A DNA stretch of 64,000 nucleotides from contig NC_090319.1 of NCBI RefSeq assembly GCF_040869045.1, positions 234,725,832 to 234,789,831 of the forward strand, in the 5' to 3' direction. This document shows, piece by piece, positions 1-11,043 of the stretch. The DNA comes from Eurosta solidaginis. Its lineage: Eukaryota > Arthropoda > Insecta > Diptera > Tephritidae. Position numbers and translations under genes: made by a program. How positions within the stretch are numbered: position 1 is the first letter of the stretch; every line of letters begins with the position of its first letter. Under the pieces are notes generated by a model. It was not told the DNA's origin, did not search any database, and saw only the letters and a program-made list of their open reading frames with translations.

Positions 1-660
1 AAACGAAGTTCGCGGGGTCTCTGCTAGTTTGTTTATAAACAAATATATATATAAACTAGAAGACCCGGCAGACGTTGTCCTGCCCTAAATTTGGCCTATC
101 TCCATACATTTTAATAAGCTTTTTCCGTCTGACTCCGCCCTCCCCCTCTTCACTTTTTCCTAATCCTTTTATTCACTCTTCCCTCGGTATTTTTCGCTTC
201 ATCTATCTCCTTCTTTGTCTCATTCTATCTCTTTCTCAATCTCCTTCTCTCTTTTCTCTTCTCTCAATTTCTTCTCATTCTTCTGCATCCCTTATTGCCT
301 GTCCCAGAGGGTGGTATGTATTTTATTTCAGTCCCAGTCCCACTCCGAATCTCAGTCCCAGTCCTAGTCCTAATCCCAGTCCCAGTCCGTCTCTGGATAA
401 TATATTACTCTGTACCAAAGCACTCATCAACAGCTTTCATTTGATATCCATATTGTATAAACACTGTCTAGGCTTTCACTGGCCCACGTTTTGGCCTATA
501 TCTCGAGACCCTGTACCTGTAGTAACCACCGCGTGAGGTTTTTGCAACTTGTGTGAAAGTTTGAACAAAATCGACCCACGCATCTCTTCAAACACCCGCG
601 ACCAACTAACACACATTTTAGCCTTTCTTTTTATATATATAGATTTTTATTTTTCACACT
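1..660. repeat. Helitron-like repeat remnants
   Basis: The first 28 bases end in a GC-rich stretch followed by CTAGT, a typical Helitron 3' end in insects. A second unit begins after a short AT stretch with an AACTAGAAGACCCGGCAG motif and runs to a TTTTTATATATATAG motif near 630-650. A pyrimidine-rich stretch (120-260) and a CAGTCC-type short repeat (330-395) lie inside. The long open frame through it (75-536) is Ser/Pro/Leu-rich low complexity and I do not call it a gene. Assignment rests on recognised end motifs only; no Rep/helicase coding is present. Confidence 0.35.
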
Positions 661-689
661 TCACTATAATATTAAAACGAAATGCAGAT

Positions 690-1750
690 TTTCGTTGCTT
701 TTGAAATTCGGCTTGAAAATTGCACATGGAACAACTAACGACTCCTGTATTAAAAAAAATTGCATAGTAACTCTAAATCGCGGGCCCCCTCAGAAATCCC
801 CCCCCCCCCCCGCTCCACGGTGGGCCTGGTGGTGTGCCATACTTGATATCATTACCTATAATATCTTTATTGATAAGCAGGTTGTTTAATTAAACACCAA
901 GCAACTACACGGAAGTATATCCGCACCACCTGAAAATATGAGTGGCACTGCGTATACGTAACATTTTAATATTACGTATAAACAAATAAAAAAAATTGCA
1001 ATAAAATAATATTGCGACTATAAACTGATATATAACCTATCCTATATTTCAAGTTAGATCAAACTACATACGGTCTGCAAAACAAATTCAAAATCGGTTC
1101 AGTAGTTTATGAATGGACTCGCCTCAAACCTGTTACACGTGTTTTTTATATATTAAGATTTTCTAGTAATTTTGATTAAATATTTTGAAAAATTTTCATT
1201 GACATAAAAATGTATATTTATATTTGTACTTACATACAATTGTATTTATTAATTATTTATAGTTAAATAAACAAAACTTCCTTGTATTTCATTTATGAAT
1301 TGAAAATTAGTTCTTCAAAATATTTAAGTATATTGAAGTATGGTATTTTATCGATATTGCAGTTGATATTTTAATTTCTTCTTCTTTGTAATATTTCCTT
1401 GTTAATTAAACGCATAATCCAATTATAATTGGTATAATTGTTGCTGTAGTTGTAAAAGTTGATCAATAATATAGTAGTTTAATTTGAATAAATTTATTAA
1501 AATTCACAGTAAAATTAATTAATTGTATTTCAACATATTTTCAATTAGAATTTTCGTATATAAATTGCATGCATTTTGTATTTAAAGCATTAAACATTGC
1601 AATTAAAAATATCACTTAAATAAATATATAGTCACAATTAATTCGTTAATTTACAACACTGGATTTAGTGAAAATAATCCTTATTTAATATAGGATATTT
1701 CAGCTTATAGATATATTTTTCTATTGTTGAATATTAAGATTCGTATAATC
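690..1750. other. AT-rich DNA without a recognised gene
   Basis: No convincing coding region. It holds a run of C at about 798-811 and, at about 900-1160, a segment ending in a TTTTTTATATATTAAG motif that resembles another Helitron-type end. The remainder to 1750 is AT-rich with no feature I can support. Confidence 0.4.
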
Positions 1751-1755
1751 AGGTT

Positions 1756-2633
1756 TGTTTCCGCGGCATAGGCTGTCACACGTACCATTTCCCCATTGTA
1801 CTTATGTTTACCCATGAATTTATAACTAACCCATATTGTATTATATATTATTATTACATGGAATTGTATTGTATAAATATTGAATTATATATTACCTTGA
1901 ATTATATCCTAGTATAACTTAACGTTAAATTTCCCACTGGGAATCCTCATGGACGTGTGGCAGCCTCCACTGCGCAAATCAACCAAATGGAATTCGCCGC
2001 AATTACCTACCTGTCAAAAAAACCACCACCGTTTTTATCATCATATTTTTTCGTGCGAATTAACAAGTTTTGCTCAATATACTTTTGTAACCAAAAATTG
2101 TATTGTGAATATATATACTTTGCAAATCATCGAGATTTTTCGCTGACCAACTAATTTTCCTTTTTGAGTATAAAACCTGTGAAAATCACCGTTTTCCTTT
2201 TTTCTGCAAAACTAGATTATTATATCTGTTTGTAATCAAAATTTTCCTGTATAAAAGTTTTAATTACCAAAAGTTTGAATCAATTAAATTTATATTCAAT
2301 TATATGGTGAAAGTTCGCTAGATTTCAATTATTAAAGAAGTGCCTTTCAGATATCCATCTGCGTTTGCTAAATTTATTGAGCTTCTTGCTGCGATTTACC
2401 GCTCAAGTTATAATTATTCGGCGGTATTTCTGCGCAAGTCATTCGACTTCACAAATCAGTGAACCCCATTAAATTGCCGCAAATCTTCGAAAGGTTCGTG
2501 GACGTCGTCACAAAACCTAGGAATAAAAGTCGCACAGATCAACCTGCCTATCTGCAGCAACGCCAGTGGAAATTTTGCCCAAGAGCAACAAGAACCAATA
2601 CAAATCGGTGAGTATCAGCCTCTAACTTATCTA
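1756..2633 (+). repeat. BEL/Pao 5' LTR
   Basis: Direct repeat of 8378-9263, very similar over its whole length. One visible indel explains most of the length difference: the 3' copy carries extra bases near 8627-8641. It starts TGTTTCCGCGG just after the AGGTT target duplication. A TATAAA-containing stretch lies near 2170 and another near 2250, possible promoter elements; this is inference only. Confidence 0.92.
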
Positions 2634-2634
2634 G

Positions 2635-2652
2635 TGGTCCTTCGTCGCCTTT
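2635..2652 (+). promoter_or_regulatory. Putative tRNA primer-binding site
   Basis: Directly downstream of the 5' LTR the sequence reads TGGTCCTTCGTCGCC, beginning with the TGG expected to pair with a tRNA CCA end. The specific tRNA was not identified. Confidence 0.5.
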
Positions 2653-3166
2653 GACGAAACCAGCCCCTTAAACAATAATAATACTCCTTAAAGTATATCC
2701 CCCCAATTAAAATTTGGCGGTTCCCAAGAACTATATATATAGATTTTCCCGCCATATACATAAAACCCGCCAAAAAATACATTTTCCCGCCATAAAAGTA
2801 TATATTCTCACCCCCTATATACGTATATACATATCGTGGTGCATTACAGACCAGCAAATCCCACTCATACTTTTACAAAGTTAACTTGTGTCCCTTGCGG
2901 TATAATATAAATACATATACCCACATAAGTATTACTCGGGATACCCAGCAGCAAATTCGGCCACATTCACATAGTTTGAATTACCCAGCAGTAAATTCTG
3001 CCGCTCATCCCAACTGGCCCAGACTAATCCCAATTGAGTCTAACTGGTTCTAGCCTACTACACTCTCGACCAATAGGAAAACTTATCCCTTTGGTTTTCC
3101 CGTAGAAATAAAAACTCGGCAATCTCCAAAATAGGTAAAATAAAATTAAGCAAGTCCCTCTTCAGA

Positions 3167-4063
3167 ATGGCTAGCGTGGTCGAAAGTAAATTTATATCCG
3201 AAACGGATCTCTTTTCGGATTACAACCGACATCCAAGATAACACCGAGGCATCCCTAAAAATAAAGCTGGAGACATTGGTGCTTTATCGGTAACCGTATC
3301 GGTAACCTTATAACAGCTGATTCGACCAACCTTATGAGAATCAATGCAATCGATTATTGGTGCCGCTAAGGTCGTAACCGTATCGCAGCCAACCAATTGG
3401 GTTTTGGTTTACCGTCGTAACGATAAACAGCTGATTACGTTAGGGATACGGATACAGCGATACGACATACGGCACCAATGACTCCGGCTTAAAAGACAAA
3501 AATATCGATATGTTCTGGGAAAGGCTATAGAGCGCATATGACGCCGTCGTAGAGTCAGATGACAACGACCTTCCCGACGACGTTAAGGCCTCAGCTTTCA
3601 GCAAATACCGCGCCTGCCTTATAGCGTATGAGGACACAAAGGCAAGAGTACTAAGCAATCCCGTCCCCGCTACAACCACGACTCCCCAAGAAAGTTCCGG
3701 GATGTACTTCAAAGTACCCGCCTGTGATACGAACGGGAGTTATGATGGCCTTCCTTTCGTGATATGTTCACGGCGGTCTATATCAACCACCCCAAACTCT
3801 CGAGCGCCCAAAAACTGTACCACCTCAGGTACAAGACCCAAGGAAAAGCCAGCCAGATAGTAAAGCAATTCCCACTTAGTGATGACAACTTTGCTCTGGC
3901 GTGGGAAGCCCTGAAATCCCGTTATGAAAACAAAAGAGTCCTGGTCGACAACCAAATCCGAATTCTCATGAATCTAAAAGCGATTCAATCGCAAAACAGC
4001 GATGAAATCCAAAGATTGCAATCCTCTGTAAACAACTGCCTCCAGATATTAGCAACCCAATAA
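3167..4063 (+). pseudogene. BEL/Pao gag (DUF1759-like), broken
   Basis: A start at 3167 opens a short Gag-like N-terminus (MASVVESKFIS...) that soon hits a stop. The frame resumes beyond a MITE insertion at about 3485 with LKDKNIDMFWER and runs, with a stop at the L-S junction, through a stretch like the DUF1759 Gag region of Pao elements. At about 3750 a small deletion shifts the frame into the segment starting MFTAVYINHPKL and ending at 4063. The coding therefore spans at least three frames. Family knowledge: this protein would form the particle that packages element RNA. It cannot be made as a single product from this copy. Confidence 0.8.
3269..3485. mobile_element. MITE-like insertion in BEL gag
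   Basis: The two ends carry inverted GGAG-A/T-CATTGGTGC, followed internally by degenerate GTATCGGTAAC-like and AGCTG motifs on both sides. The insert interrupts the gag frame between the segments encoding LKIKLE and LKDKN. No coding capacity. No convincing target duplication could be fixed, so the superfamily is not assigned. Confidence 0.6.
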
Positions 4064-4186
4064 GTCTCGACGGAGAGTTGGGATCCCATTTTAATTTATT
4101 TAGTGACGTCCAAGCTCCCATAAAATATTGTTGCGCTTTGGGAACAATCATTAAGCTCCAGACGAGACCTACCGAACTGGTCCCAA

Positions 4187-6229
4187 ATGGATCAGTTTCT
4201 GACTACTCGCCACGAGATAGTGGAAAGGGTGGATCAATGGCGAACAGCCAAACCCCGATATAATCCACTCTCCACCAACTTCTCAAGGCCTTCCCCAAGT
4301 CAGAACAATCCCCATTTCAGGCAGGCTCAAACCCAAAACCAAAGCCGAAACCCCCCGCAGAACAGCAACTATACCCAAAATCCCACAAATGCTCATGTGG
4401 CAGAGCATCAAAAAATCTACGCCTGCAGAATGTGCAAGCAGGCCTCCCACACGCTGCAAAGCTGCTTGCATGACAAAAAGCTGGCAATCCCTGAACGGAA
4501 AATTCGTGAGAGAAAACATTATGTGCGAAAACTGCCTGTCCCAAACCCACCTCTTAAAAGATTGCACAAGCAAAAGAACGTGCCTCTACTGCCAAGGTCG
4601 CCACAACTCCACCCTCCACCCCTCCACGACGCCGGAGTATCTCATAAAACCAATGGCCCTCGGAAAACATCATCTCAAGTAGCAACTAGTCAAGACGTTA
4701 CCAACCCAGATCCCAACGAGGAACTTCCCACCACCTCAAACGCTGCACGCATCCAATCTTTGAATGCAGAAAATGATAGCAAGATCATTCTCCCCACAGC
4801 GATAGTGTCCATAGAACACCGAGGGGACTGCTTCAGGATCAGAGCCTTAGTGGATCAAGGGTCAGAGCGTAGCTTCATCTCATCAAAAGCTCAAATCAAG
4901 CTAGGCCTCCCATATACCCACTCCCTATTTGAAATATCGGGCATGGGAGGCGGAGTAGTACAAACCTTCAACAAGTTATGCTCACTCACCCTAGTCTCAA
5001 ATGACAACAAGGTGAAAATAAAGGCCCAGGCAATAGTGCTACCTCGGCTTACTAGGCAACTCCCAACACTCAGGCTAAATAACGACCAAATGCGTAAATG
5101 GTCACACCTCAAGCTAGCAGACCAGAATTCTCAGAATCCCTCCCAAATCGATCTGGTGTTAGGCAGCGATCTCATCCCTCAAATTATGCTAAATGGCATA
5201 GAAAAGTTCTCGCCCACACTGCTAGCACAAAACACAATATTTGGCTGGATAATAAGTGGCCAAACCCCCGAAAAGGTCGGATCACACTCCTCTCAAGCGT
5301 GGGAAGTGACGAATATCCAGCTGAATGAACAGCTAAGACAATTCTGGGAAATCGAAGAAATACCCAGAACGCGAATGGAACCCCCAGAAGATAAATTGTG
5401 GGAAGAATTTTATCAAAGCACCACCACTCGCATGGATGACGGTCGATACATGGTCCGGCTCCCATTTAAATCAACATTCCCGAACGATATCGACCTAGGT
5501 CAATCCCGGACTGCAGCCCTACGACAGTTCCATGGTATGGAACGTACTCTCTCAAAAAAGGGCGATCTCAAGCAGCAATACGACCAGGTACTCGAAGAAT
5601 ATCGTTCCCTAGGCCACATGGAAGAATGCAGTCGCAATGAAATAGAATCCCTGTGTAAATACTGCTCATTCTATCTCCCTCACCACGCAGTCGTAAGGCC
5701 AGACAAGAAGACAACAAAAGTCAGAGTTGTATTCAACGCCTCTAAAAAGTCGGGCTCCCTTAACGATGTCTTATGTACCGGACCAACCCTCCAACCCGAT
5801 CTCCGACTTATGTTGTTAAAATGGCGAACATATAGATATGTGTTTAATGGCGATGTCGAGAAAATGTACCGCCAAATTCTCTTGCACCCCGATGACCGAG
5901 ACTACCAACGGATAATATTCCGAACCCCCGAACACAGTCCAATAAAGGACTACAAGTTAAAAACGGTCACCTTCGGGGTTAACTGCGCGCCTTTCCTAGC
6001 TATTCGCACTCTACAAGAGCTGTCGAAAGACATAGCCGATTCCCATCCACGCGCAGCCCCAATACTAAAATCCGAGACGTATGTTGATGATATTTTATCT
6101 GGCAGTCATGATCTCCAATCAGCCGAGCAATCCCTAACAGAGACTATAGACGCTCCCAATTCAGCCGGCTTTCCCCTAAAAAAGATCACGGCAAACCATC
6201 CCGCATCCTCCAAAAAATATCAAAACTGA
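4187..6229 (+). pseudogene. BEL/Pao Gag C-terminus, protease and reverse transcriptase
   Basis: A 680-codon open frame. Near its start it has a Pro/Gln/Asn-rich tail and a degraded zinc-knuckle region (CRMCKQASH-type; better CX2C motifs lie in an overlapping frame at about 4500-4620, so the reading frame is damaged here). Next comes a retropepsin-like active site RALVDQGSERSFIS (near 4850), with DQGS as often seen in Pao-family enzymes. The RT follows: VRVVFNASKK (about 5720), FNGDVEKMYRQI (about 5850) and the catalytic ETYVDDILSG (about 6075). The frame ends at 6229, but homology continues in another frame with [14 protein letters not shown], so a single-base indel near 6195 separates RT from RNase H. 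Confidence 0.88.
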
Positions 6230-7622
6230 TCTGCTGGAAACAAACTTTCTCGAGTTCGAAAAGACTAGCACCGCCAAGACCCTGGGCATCCAGTGGAACG
6301 CCCTAACGGATACATTCCCGTATACCGTCGACTCAAATCCGGCATCCACTGCAGCCACGAAGCGGCAAATTCTCTCCTCCATTGCGAAACTTTTCGATCC
6401 CGCAGTGTGGCTGACGCCCATAATGATCCAAGCGAATATGCTCATGCAAGAATTGTGGTTAGACGGGACCGAATGGGACGAGAAGGTTAAACCCATCCGT
6501 CTAGCCAAATGGGCGCAGTTCTCTCAAAATCTTCCCTCTATCTCAGCCATCCATATACCCCGATGGATGAATTTTACGCCCGATCAATATGTTGAGCTCC
6601 ACGGATTCTGCGACGCCTCAGAAAAGGCTTATTGTGCAACACTGTACCTAAGAAGTACCGTCGGTACTCAGGTCCACTCTCATCTTATAGTGTCCAAAGG
6701 CAAAGTGGCTCCTCTCAAAACTATTAGTTTGCCACGCCTGGAGCTATGCGGAGCGCTGTTATTAGCAAAATTAGTCGCAGTAGTCCAACCCCATTTCGGC
6801 CTAAGTCAAAAAAAATTAATCATGTGGTCCGATTCGGAAGTCGTGCTAGCCTGGTTGGAAAAGCCACCCCACTCGTGGAAAACATACGTCTCTAACCGAA
6901 CAGCGCAGATTATAGACCTCGTTAGAAATCTCCTTTGGCGACATGTGCGAAGCAAAGACAACCCCGCGGATCTTGGAACCAGAGGATTCAGCCCCGACGA
7001 TCTCGCTAACTCATCGCTATGGTGGAATGGTCCAGAGTGGCTTTCCCGACCCCCCGAGGACTGGCCAACACCAACGGCCAGAAATATTGTACCCCCCGAA
7101 CTTCGCCGAGTCGAAGCACTGCATGCAGCGGAAGAGTCAGAAGATGTCTTAGCACGGTTCTCCTCCTATCCCCGCGCCTTACGCGTAACAGCGTACGTGC
7201 TGAAATTTATAACTCGGCTTAGAAATGCTGTTGGAGGCACTCGTACCCCTAACGATCCCGGCCTCTCTTACGCCGACGTCATGCGCGCGAAAATCCGTCT
7301 GCTGAGCCTGACTCAGTCGAGATTCTTCGCTTCCGAAAGAGCTTCCCTCGAAAATTCAAAACCAATCGGAAAGCGAAGTCCCCTGTTGGCACTTGACCCC
7401 TTCCTGGATATAAACGGGATTCTCCGTGCCAACGGACGATTAGTAAACGCCGTGAAGAGCACTCATCCTGGCAGAGACGGACACTTTCGAGTGGTCGACG
7501 TACGCACTCAAAACGGTGTTCTCACCAGGCCGCTAACAAAATTGTGCTTCCTGCCACAACCGGAGCCCGCCTCAGAACCCCATGGTTCCCTATCATCTTT
7601 CCAAACAACTACAGTCCACTAA
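6230..7622 (+). pseudogene. BEL/Pao RNase H region fused to integrase tail; integrase core missing
   Basis: Pol continues from about 6230 in the frame open from 6405 to 7622. Recognisable parts are a [15 protein letters not shown] connection segment, the RNase H start [15 protein letters not shown] (about 6600), [13 protein letters not shown] (about 6820) and the conserved ADLGTRG block (about 6970). At about 7450 [12 protein letters not shown] runs straight into [20 protein letters not shown]. In intact elements the first lies just before the integrase zinc-binding domain and the second is the integrase C-terminal tail. The HHCC and DDE parts of the integrase are therefore deleted, and the copy cannot integrate itself. 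Confidence 0.85.
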
Positions 7623-7634
7623 GCTTAACTATCG

Positions 7635-8330
7635 ATGCCATCTCAGAACAAACTGAATCTTCCCGTATCTCTCACAGGCAGTCCCTACCTTGATGTTCTC
7701 CTCAATATACAACACACATTCATATACTCCTTTTTTCAACAGATGAATCGTCAACGTTTCCCGGTTCCTACACCGCGTCGCTCCTTGGCGTCCCAAGTGA
7801 CAGTGCCAGCGACTCCATCACCAATTGACGACGCCGTGTCCGATTATCGACGCTGCCGTCTGTGTATGCGACATCATGCGTTATCGACGTGCCCATTGTT
7901 TACGGCCATGCCACCACAACAACGTGCCGTGATTGCCAGGGCGCATAAATATTGCACTAATTGCTTGGCCTTGTCACACTACACACGTGTGTGTACCTCC
8001 CGCGAGCGCTGTCACGTCTGTGGGCTCCATCACCATACACTCTTGCACCGCGACACCGTGAGCCGCCAACCCCAGCATGCAGCATCACAGCCGGTGCGCC
8101 ACCGTCGTCAGTCGCGCCGCCGCGAACCACCAAATCGGAGCACTGCCGAAACATACCAGTACCCAACGGCATCAGGAGTGACCGGCACCGCATCCAGTTC
8201 ACGGCGCAACCCGCGCCCATCGACCGTATCAGATCGCACCATCCGATGCATCGCCACCGGTTTGCGCACCGCCACATATAAAGGCAAAATCGGGAAGCTC
8301 ATCATCGAGGAAGCCCAACGAGCTCTCTGA
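7635..8330 (+). CDS. Extra zinc-knuckle ORF of BEL/Pao element (ORF3, env position)
   Basis: A 231-codon frame starting 12 bases after the pol stop and ending about 50 bases before the 3' LTR, where env would lie in an env-bearing element. It has no signal peptide or membrane segment. A Cys/His-rich core (about residues 75-140) has CRLCMRHH, CTNCLALSHYTRVC and CHVCGLHHHTLLH, which resembles a Gag-type nucleic-acid-binding knuckle. A basic, Ser/Arg/Pro-rich tail follows. A later Met at 7743 (MNRQRF) could be the true start, since the residues before it look like leader. I recall similar small ORFs near the 3' end of dipteran BEL elements; the function is unknown. It is the only undamaged frame of this copy. 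Confidence 0.7.
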   Translation: MPSQNKLNLPVSLTGSPYLDVLLNIQHTFIYSFFQQMNRQRFPVPTPRRSLASQVTVPATPSPIDDAVSDYRRCRLCMRHHALSTCPLFTAMPPQQRAVIARAHKYCTNCLALSHYTRVCTSRERCHVCGLHHHTLLHRDTVSRQPQHAASQPVRHRRQSRRREPPNRSTAETYQYPTASGVTGTASSSRRNPRPSTVSDRTIRCIATGLRTATYKGKIGKLIIEEAQRAL

Positions 8331-8364
8331 GAGCTAAGACACACGTTAGGCGCTTAGTACGCCT

Positions 8365-8377
8365 AGGCGGGGTAGGA
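8365..8377 (+). promoter_or_regulatory. Putative polypurine tract
   Basis: AGGCGGGGTAGGA lies immediately upstream of the 3' LTR start at 8378, the expected place for the plus-strand primer. Confidence 0.65.
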
Positions 8378-9263
8378 TGTTTCCGCGGCATAGGCTGTCA
8401 CACGTACCATTTCCCCATTGTACTTATGTTTACCCATGAATTTAAAACTAACCCATATTGTATTATATATTATTATTACATGGAATTGTATTGTATAAAT
8501 ATTGAATTATATATTACCTTGAATTATATCCTAGTATAACTTAACGTTAAACTTCCCACTGGGAATCCTCATGGACGTGTGGCAGCCTCCACCGCGCAAA
8601 TCCACCGAATGGAATTCGCCGCTATTACGTAGTAGCGATCCTGTCAAAAAAACCACCACCGTTTTTATCGTCATATTTTTTCGTGCGAATTAACAAGTTT
8701 TGCTCAATATGCTTTTGTAACCAAAAATTGTATTGTGAATATATATACTTTGCAAACCATCGAGATTTTTCGCTGACCAACTAATTTTCCTTTTTGAGTA
8801 TAAAACCTGTGAAAATCACCGTTTTCCTTTTTTCTGCAAAACCAGATTATTATATCTGTTTGTAATCAAAGTTTTCCTGTATAAAAGTTTTAATTACCAC
8901 AAGTCTGAAACAATTAAAATTATATTCAATTATATTGGGAAAGTTCGCTAGATTTCAATTATTAAAGAAGTGCCTTTCAGATATCCATCTGCGTTTGCTA
9001 AATTTATTGAGCTTCTTGCTGCGATTTACCGCTCAAGTTATAATTATTCGGTGGTATTTCTGCGCAAGTCATTCGACTTCGCAAATCAGCGAAGCCCATT
9101 AAATTGCCGCAAATCTTCGAAAGGTTCGTGGACGTCGTCACAAAACCTAGGAATAAAAGTCGCATAGATCAACCTGCTTATCTGCAGCAACGCCAGTGGA
9201 AATTTTACCCAAGAGCAACAAGAACCAATACAAATCGGTGAGTATCAGCCTCTAACTTATCTA
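8378..9263 (+). repeat. BEL/Pao 3' LTR
   Basis: Direct copy of 1756-2633, followed by the AGGTT target duplication. Scattered substitutions and one small insertion separate the two LTRs, so the insertion is not brand new, but it is far from ancient. Confidence 0.92.
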
Positions 9264-9268
9264 AGGTT

Positions 9269-9625
9269 CGTAGGATCGCCATATTTAGTTTATTAATAAA
9301 TTTCAGTTTATTAATTTATTTATAACAACCTAAAATATTTTATTAACTGACTCACAAAAAATATCAATTCCCATAAATTATTAATTTTCAAGTTTGTCAA
9401 AATATAAATTTTCAAAAACAAAAGCAAACTCAAATATTAGAACAATAAATGGTAAAGTACATAAAATTAAAGTATTACATAAATCCTATAATAATAATAA
9501 TATTTATAACAAAATATTGTATCCTACAATCCCGACCACCAGTCGCTACCACGCCTCCTGACCCTCACACCATATGCCAGCACAGAAGCTATAGGACTGC
9601 GACTTCGGTCTCATATGTACCAAAT
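9269..9625. other. AT-rich spacer, nothing recognised
   Basis: Mostly AT-rich, with a short GC-rich patch at 9530-9600. It lies between the BEL element and the first MITE. It may contain remains of the 3' end of the minus-strand gypsy element, but I see no integrase or LTR. Confidence 0.4.
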
Positions 9626-9965
9626 ATTATCGAAAATAAAGATGTTGCAGGCGCAAACTTCGGTGGAAAGTAGCGGAGCGTAACAAAATTCTATTAGGAC
9701 ACTTTCACCACACCAAAAACTTTAACACAATTTTTAACATAATTTAAGCACACAAATACACTGACTGGAGTTTTAGAGAGTAAAATTGTGAACTCTGAAC
9801 ACATTAACTGAACAAAAAGTGTACAAATAATTGTTAAATAATAAATACAGACAGTGGTAGTTTAACAAATTCTGCTGTGGTAAGTGGTGAAAGTGACCTA
9901 CTAGAATTTTGTGAAGCTTGCTTCACACGATTTTTCGTCCCTGCAACATCTTTATTTTCGATAAT
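9626..9965. mobile_element. MITE copy 1 (long terminal inverted repeats)
   Basis: About 340 bp bounded by inverted repeats: the left end ATTATCGAAAATAAAGATG, continuing TTGCAGG, is mirrored exactly on the right. The interior contains a GAAGCTTGCTTC palindrome. It matches 15070-15388 along its whole length in direct orientation. No coding; target duplication unclear. Confidence 0.75.
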
Positions 9966-9988
9966 CTTTGTATGTAACTTCGTCGACG

Positions 9989-10328
9989 TCACTTTCCGTG
10001 TAGCTCCGAAGACTTTCTAACGGATGTTTTTGTCGCGCTATGCTGCCGAGCTACACCAGAGAAACACCTTGAAACGTTATCTACCTCGTCTGAATATATG
10101 ATTGACGCTATCTGTCTCCTGCCCAAAGCAACTACATTCCCCATAGAAGTGCCTTTCCTGTGCTGTATTTTATAATTATAATTTTCGAATTCCAAGGCCC
10201 ATCCTGCTATTCTAGGATTCAATTATTTTCTATCGAGGGTCATAGCTAAAGAATTGCAATAAGTGACTAACGTAAACTGTATACCTTACAATAAATGTCA
10301 AAATTTCCGTAGTGCGTATATTCTGGAC
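9989..10328 (-). pseudogene. Gypsy-type RNase H, C-terminal part
   Basis: The minus strand encodes an IYALRKF-like start, then NSLAMTLDRK and NPRIAGWALEFENYNYKIQH, typical of the end of the gypsy RNase H domain. It is separated by the hAT insertion from the N-terminal part at 11044. Stops replace the Arg after LRKF, the Gln of a QGIQF-like motif and the residue before LNPRI. Nothing of the integrase follows. Confidence 0.8.
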
Positions 10329-11043
10329 CAGACCTGTAAATAAAAAGTACCAGTACAAGTATAAGTAACAATACCTCAGTAGTTCGAAAAATGAGTACTA
10401 GCGCAAGTATCGAAGTACTTGCACTTGAATTGTTGAAGTACAAGTAAAGTACTTGTAAGTAGTTTCGAAGTACTTTGATAAGTATTGAACGGTTTTGAAG
10501 CGGATCAGCCAGCACAATTACGATCGAATAACTATCAAAAATTGGTTGAAGAAGAGTTTTAATGGTACGTCAATAGATTTCAATATGCTTCAGAGTTTTT
10601 CTCTTATGAAGGATCTATCACTCAAAATGAATACGCCCTTAGCTTCCTCCGACCCAATAGAGCGTTTATTTTCTTTAGCAGACATTGCTTATAGTCCTAG
10701 AAGGCAATCAATGATGGACTTTTCATTTGAAAAGTTAGTACTCATGAAGGCAAACACAAAACTACTTTAATATTGCTAGCTGTTGTACAATTTATACTTA
10801 TTTAATATGTTGTTTTACTTCTTGTTGCTTCCTAATATGAATTTTACTCATATTCTGATTTTCCATTTATGAAACAAACTGGCATATTTTATCAGAAAAA
10901 GCATTTTCGTGTACTTGCAAGTATTTCGCAAGTATATCTACTTGTACTTTCGAATACGAAGTACAAGTACTGTAGTACTTATACTTTGTACAAAGATTTG
11001 AAGTACTTGAGTACTTGTACTTATTTGGTACTTTACAGGTCTG
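10329..11043 (+). mobile_element. hAT transposon fragment inside gypsy RNase H
   Basis: Termini are CAGACCTGTAAA and its inverse TTTACAGGTCTG. Flanking octamers TTCTGGAC (10321-10328) and CTATGGAC (11044-11051) match at six of eight bases, as expected of an aged 8-bp hAT duplication. Many AAGTACTTG-type motifs fill both subterminal regions. The insertion falls between the codons for ETLS and IYALRKF of RNase H. Only the C-terminal part of a transposase remains (next entry), so it is an internally deleted, non-autonomous copy. Confidence 0.82.
10495..10770 (+). pseudogene. hAT transposase C-terminal dimerisation region
   Basis: A 91-codon frame containing TPLASSDPIERLFSLAD followed by SPRRQSMMDFSFEKLVLMKAN. 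This is the signature of the C-terminal hAT dimerisation domain (a 'PASSAPVERLFS...RR..L..E.VE.L..L' pattern in family terms). The catalytic core and BED zinc finger are absent. Family knowledge: the domain mediates transposase oligomerisation. Confidence 0.8.

Larger units (their letters stand above)
1751..9268 (+). mobile_element. BEL/Pao LTR retrotransposon, complete ends, defective interior
   Basis: Two direct LTRs (1756-2633, 878 bp; 8378-9263, 886 bp) both begin TGTTTCCGCGG and end CTAACTTATCTA. They are flanked by the identical 5-bp target duplication AGGTT at 1751-1755 and 9264-9268. Inside, in order, are a gag with a DUF1759-like region, zinc-knuckle Cys motifs, an aspartic protease, a Pao-type RT with YVDD, RNase H, and an extra zinc-knuckle ORF. 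Gene order and sequence character are those of BEL/Pao. The copy is dead: gag is shifted and interrupted by a MITE, pol is frameshifted near 6.2 kb, and the integrase catalytic core is absent. Confidence 0.93.

Noticed and set aside
75..536. A 153-codon frame near the left end as a possible gene
   Set aside because: Pyrimidine-rich low complexity (Ser/Pro/Leu), with CAGTCC microrepeats and no recognisable domain; lies in a Helitron-like repeat.
798..811. Poly-C run as a regulatory or structured site
   Set aside because: A single homopolymer with no partner sequence; it may also be a sequencing or assembly feature.
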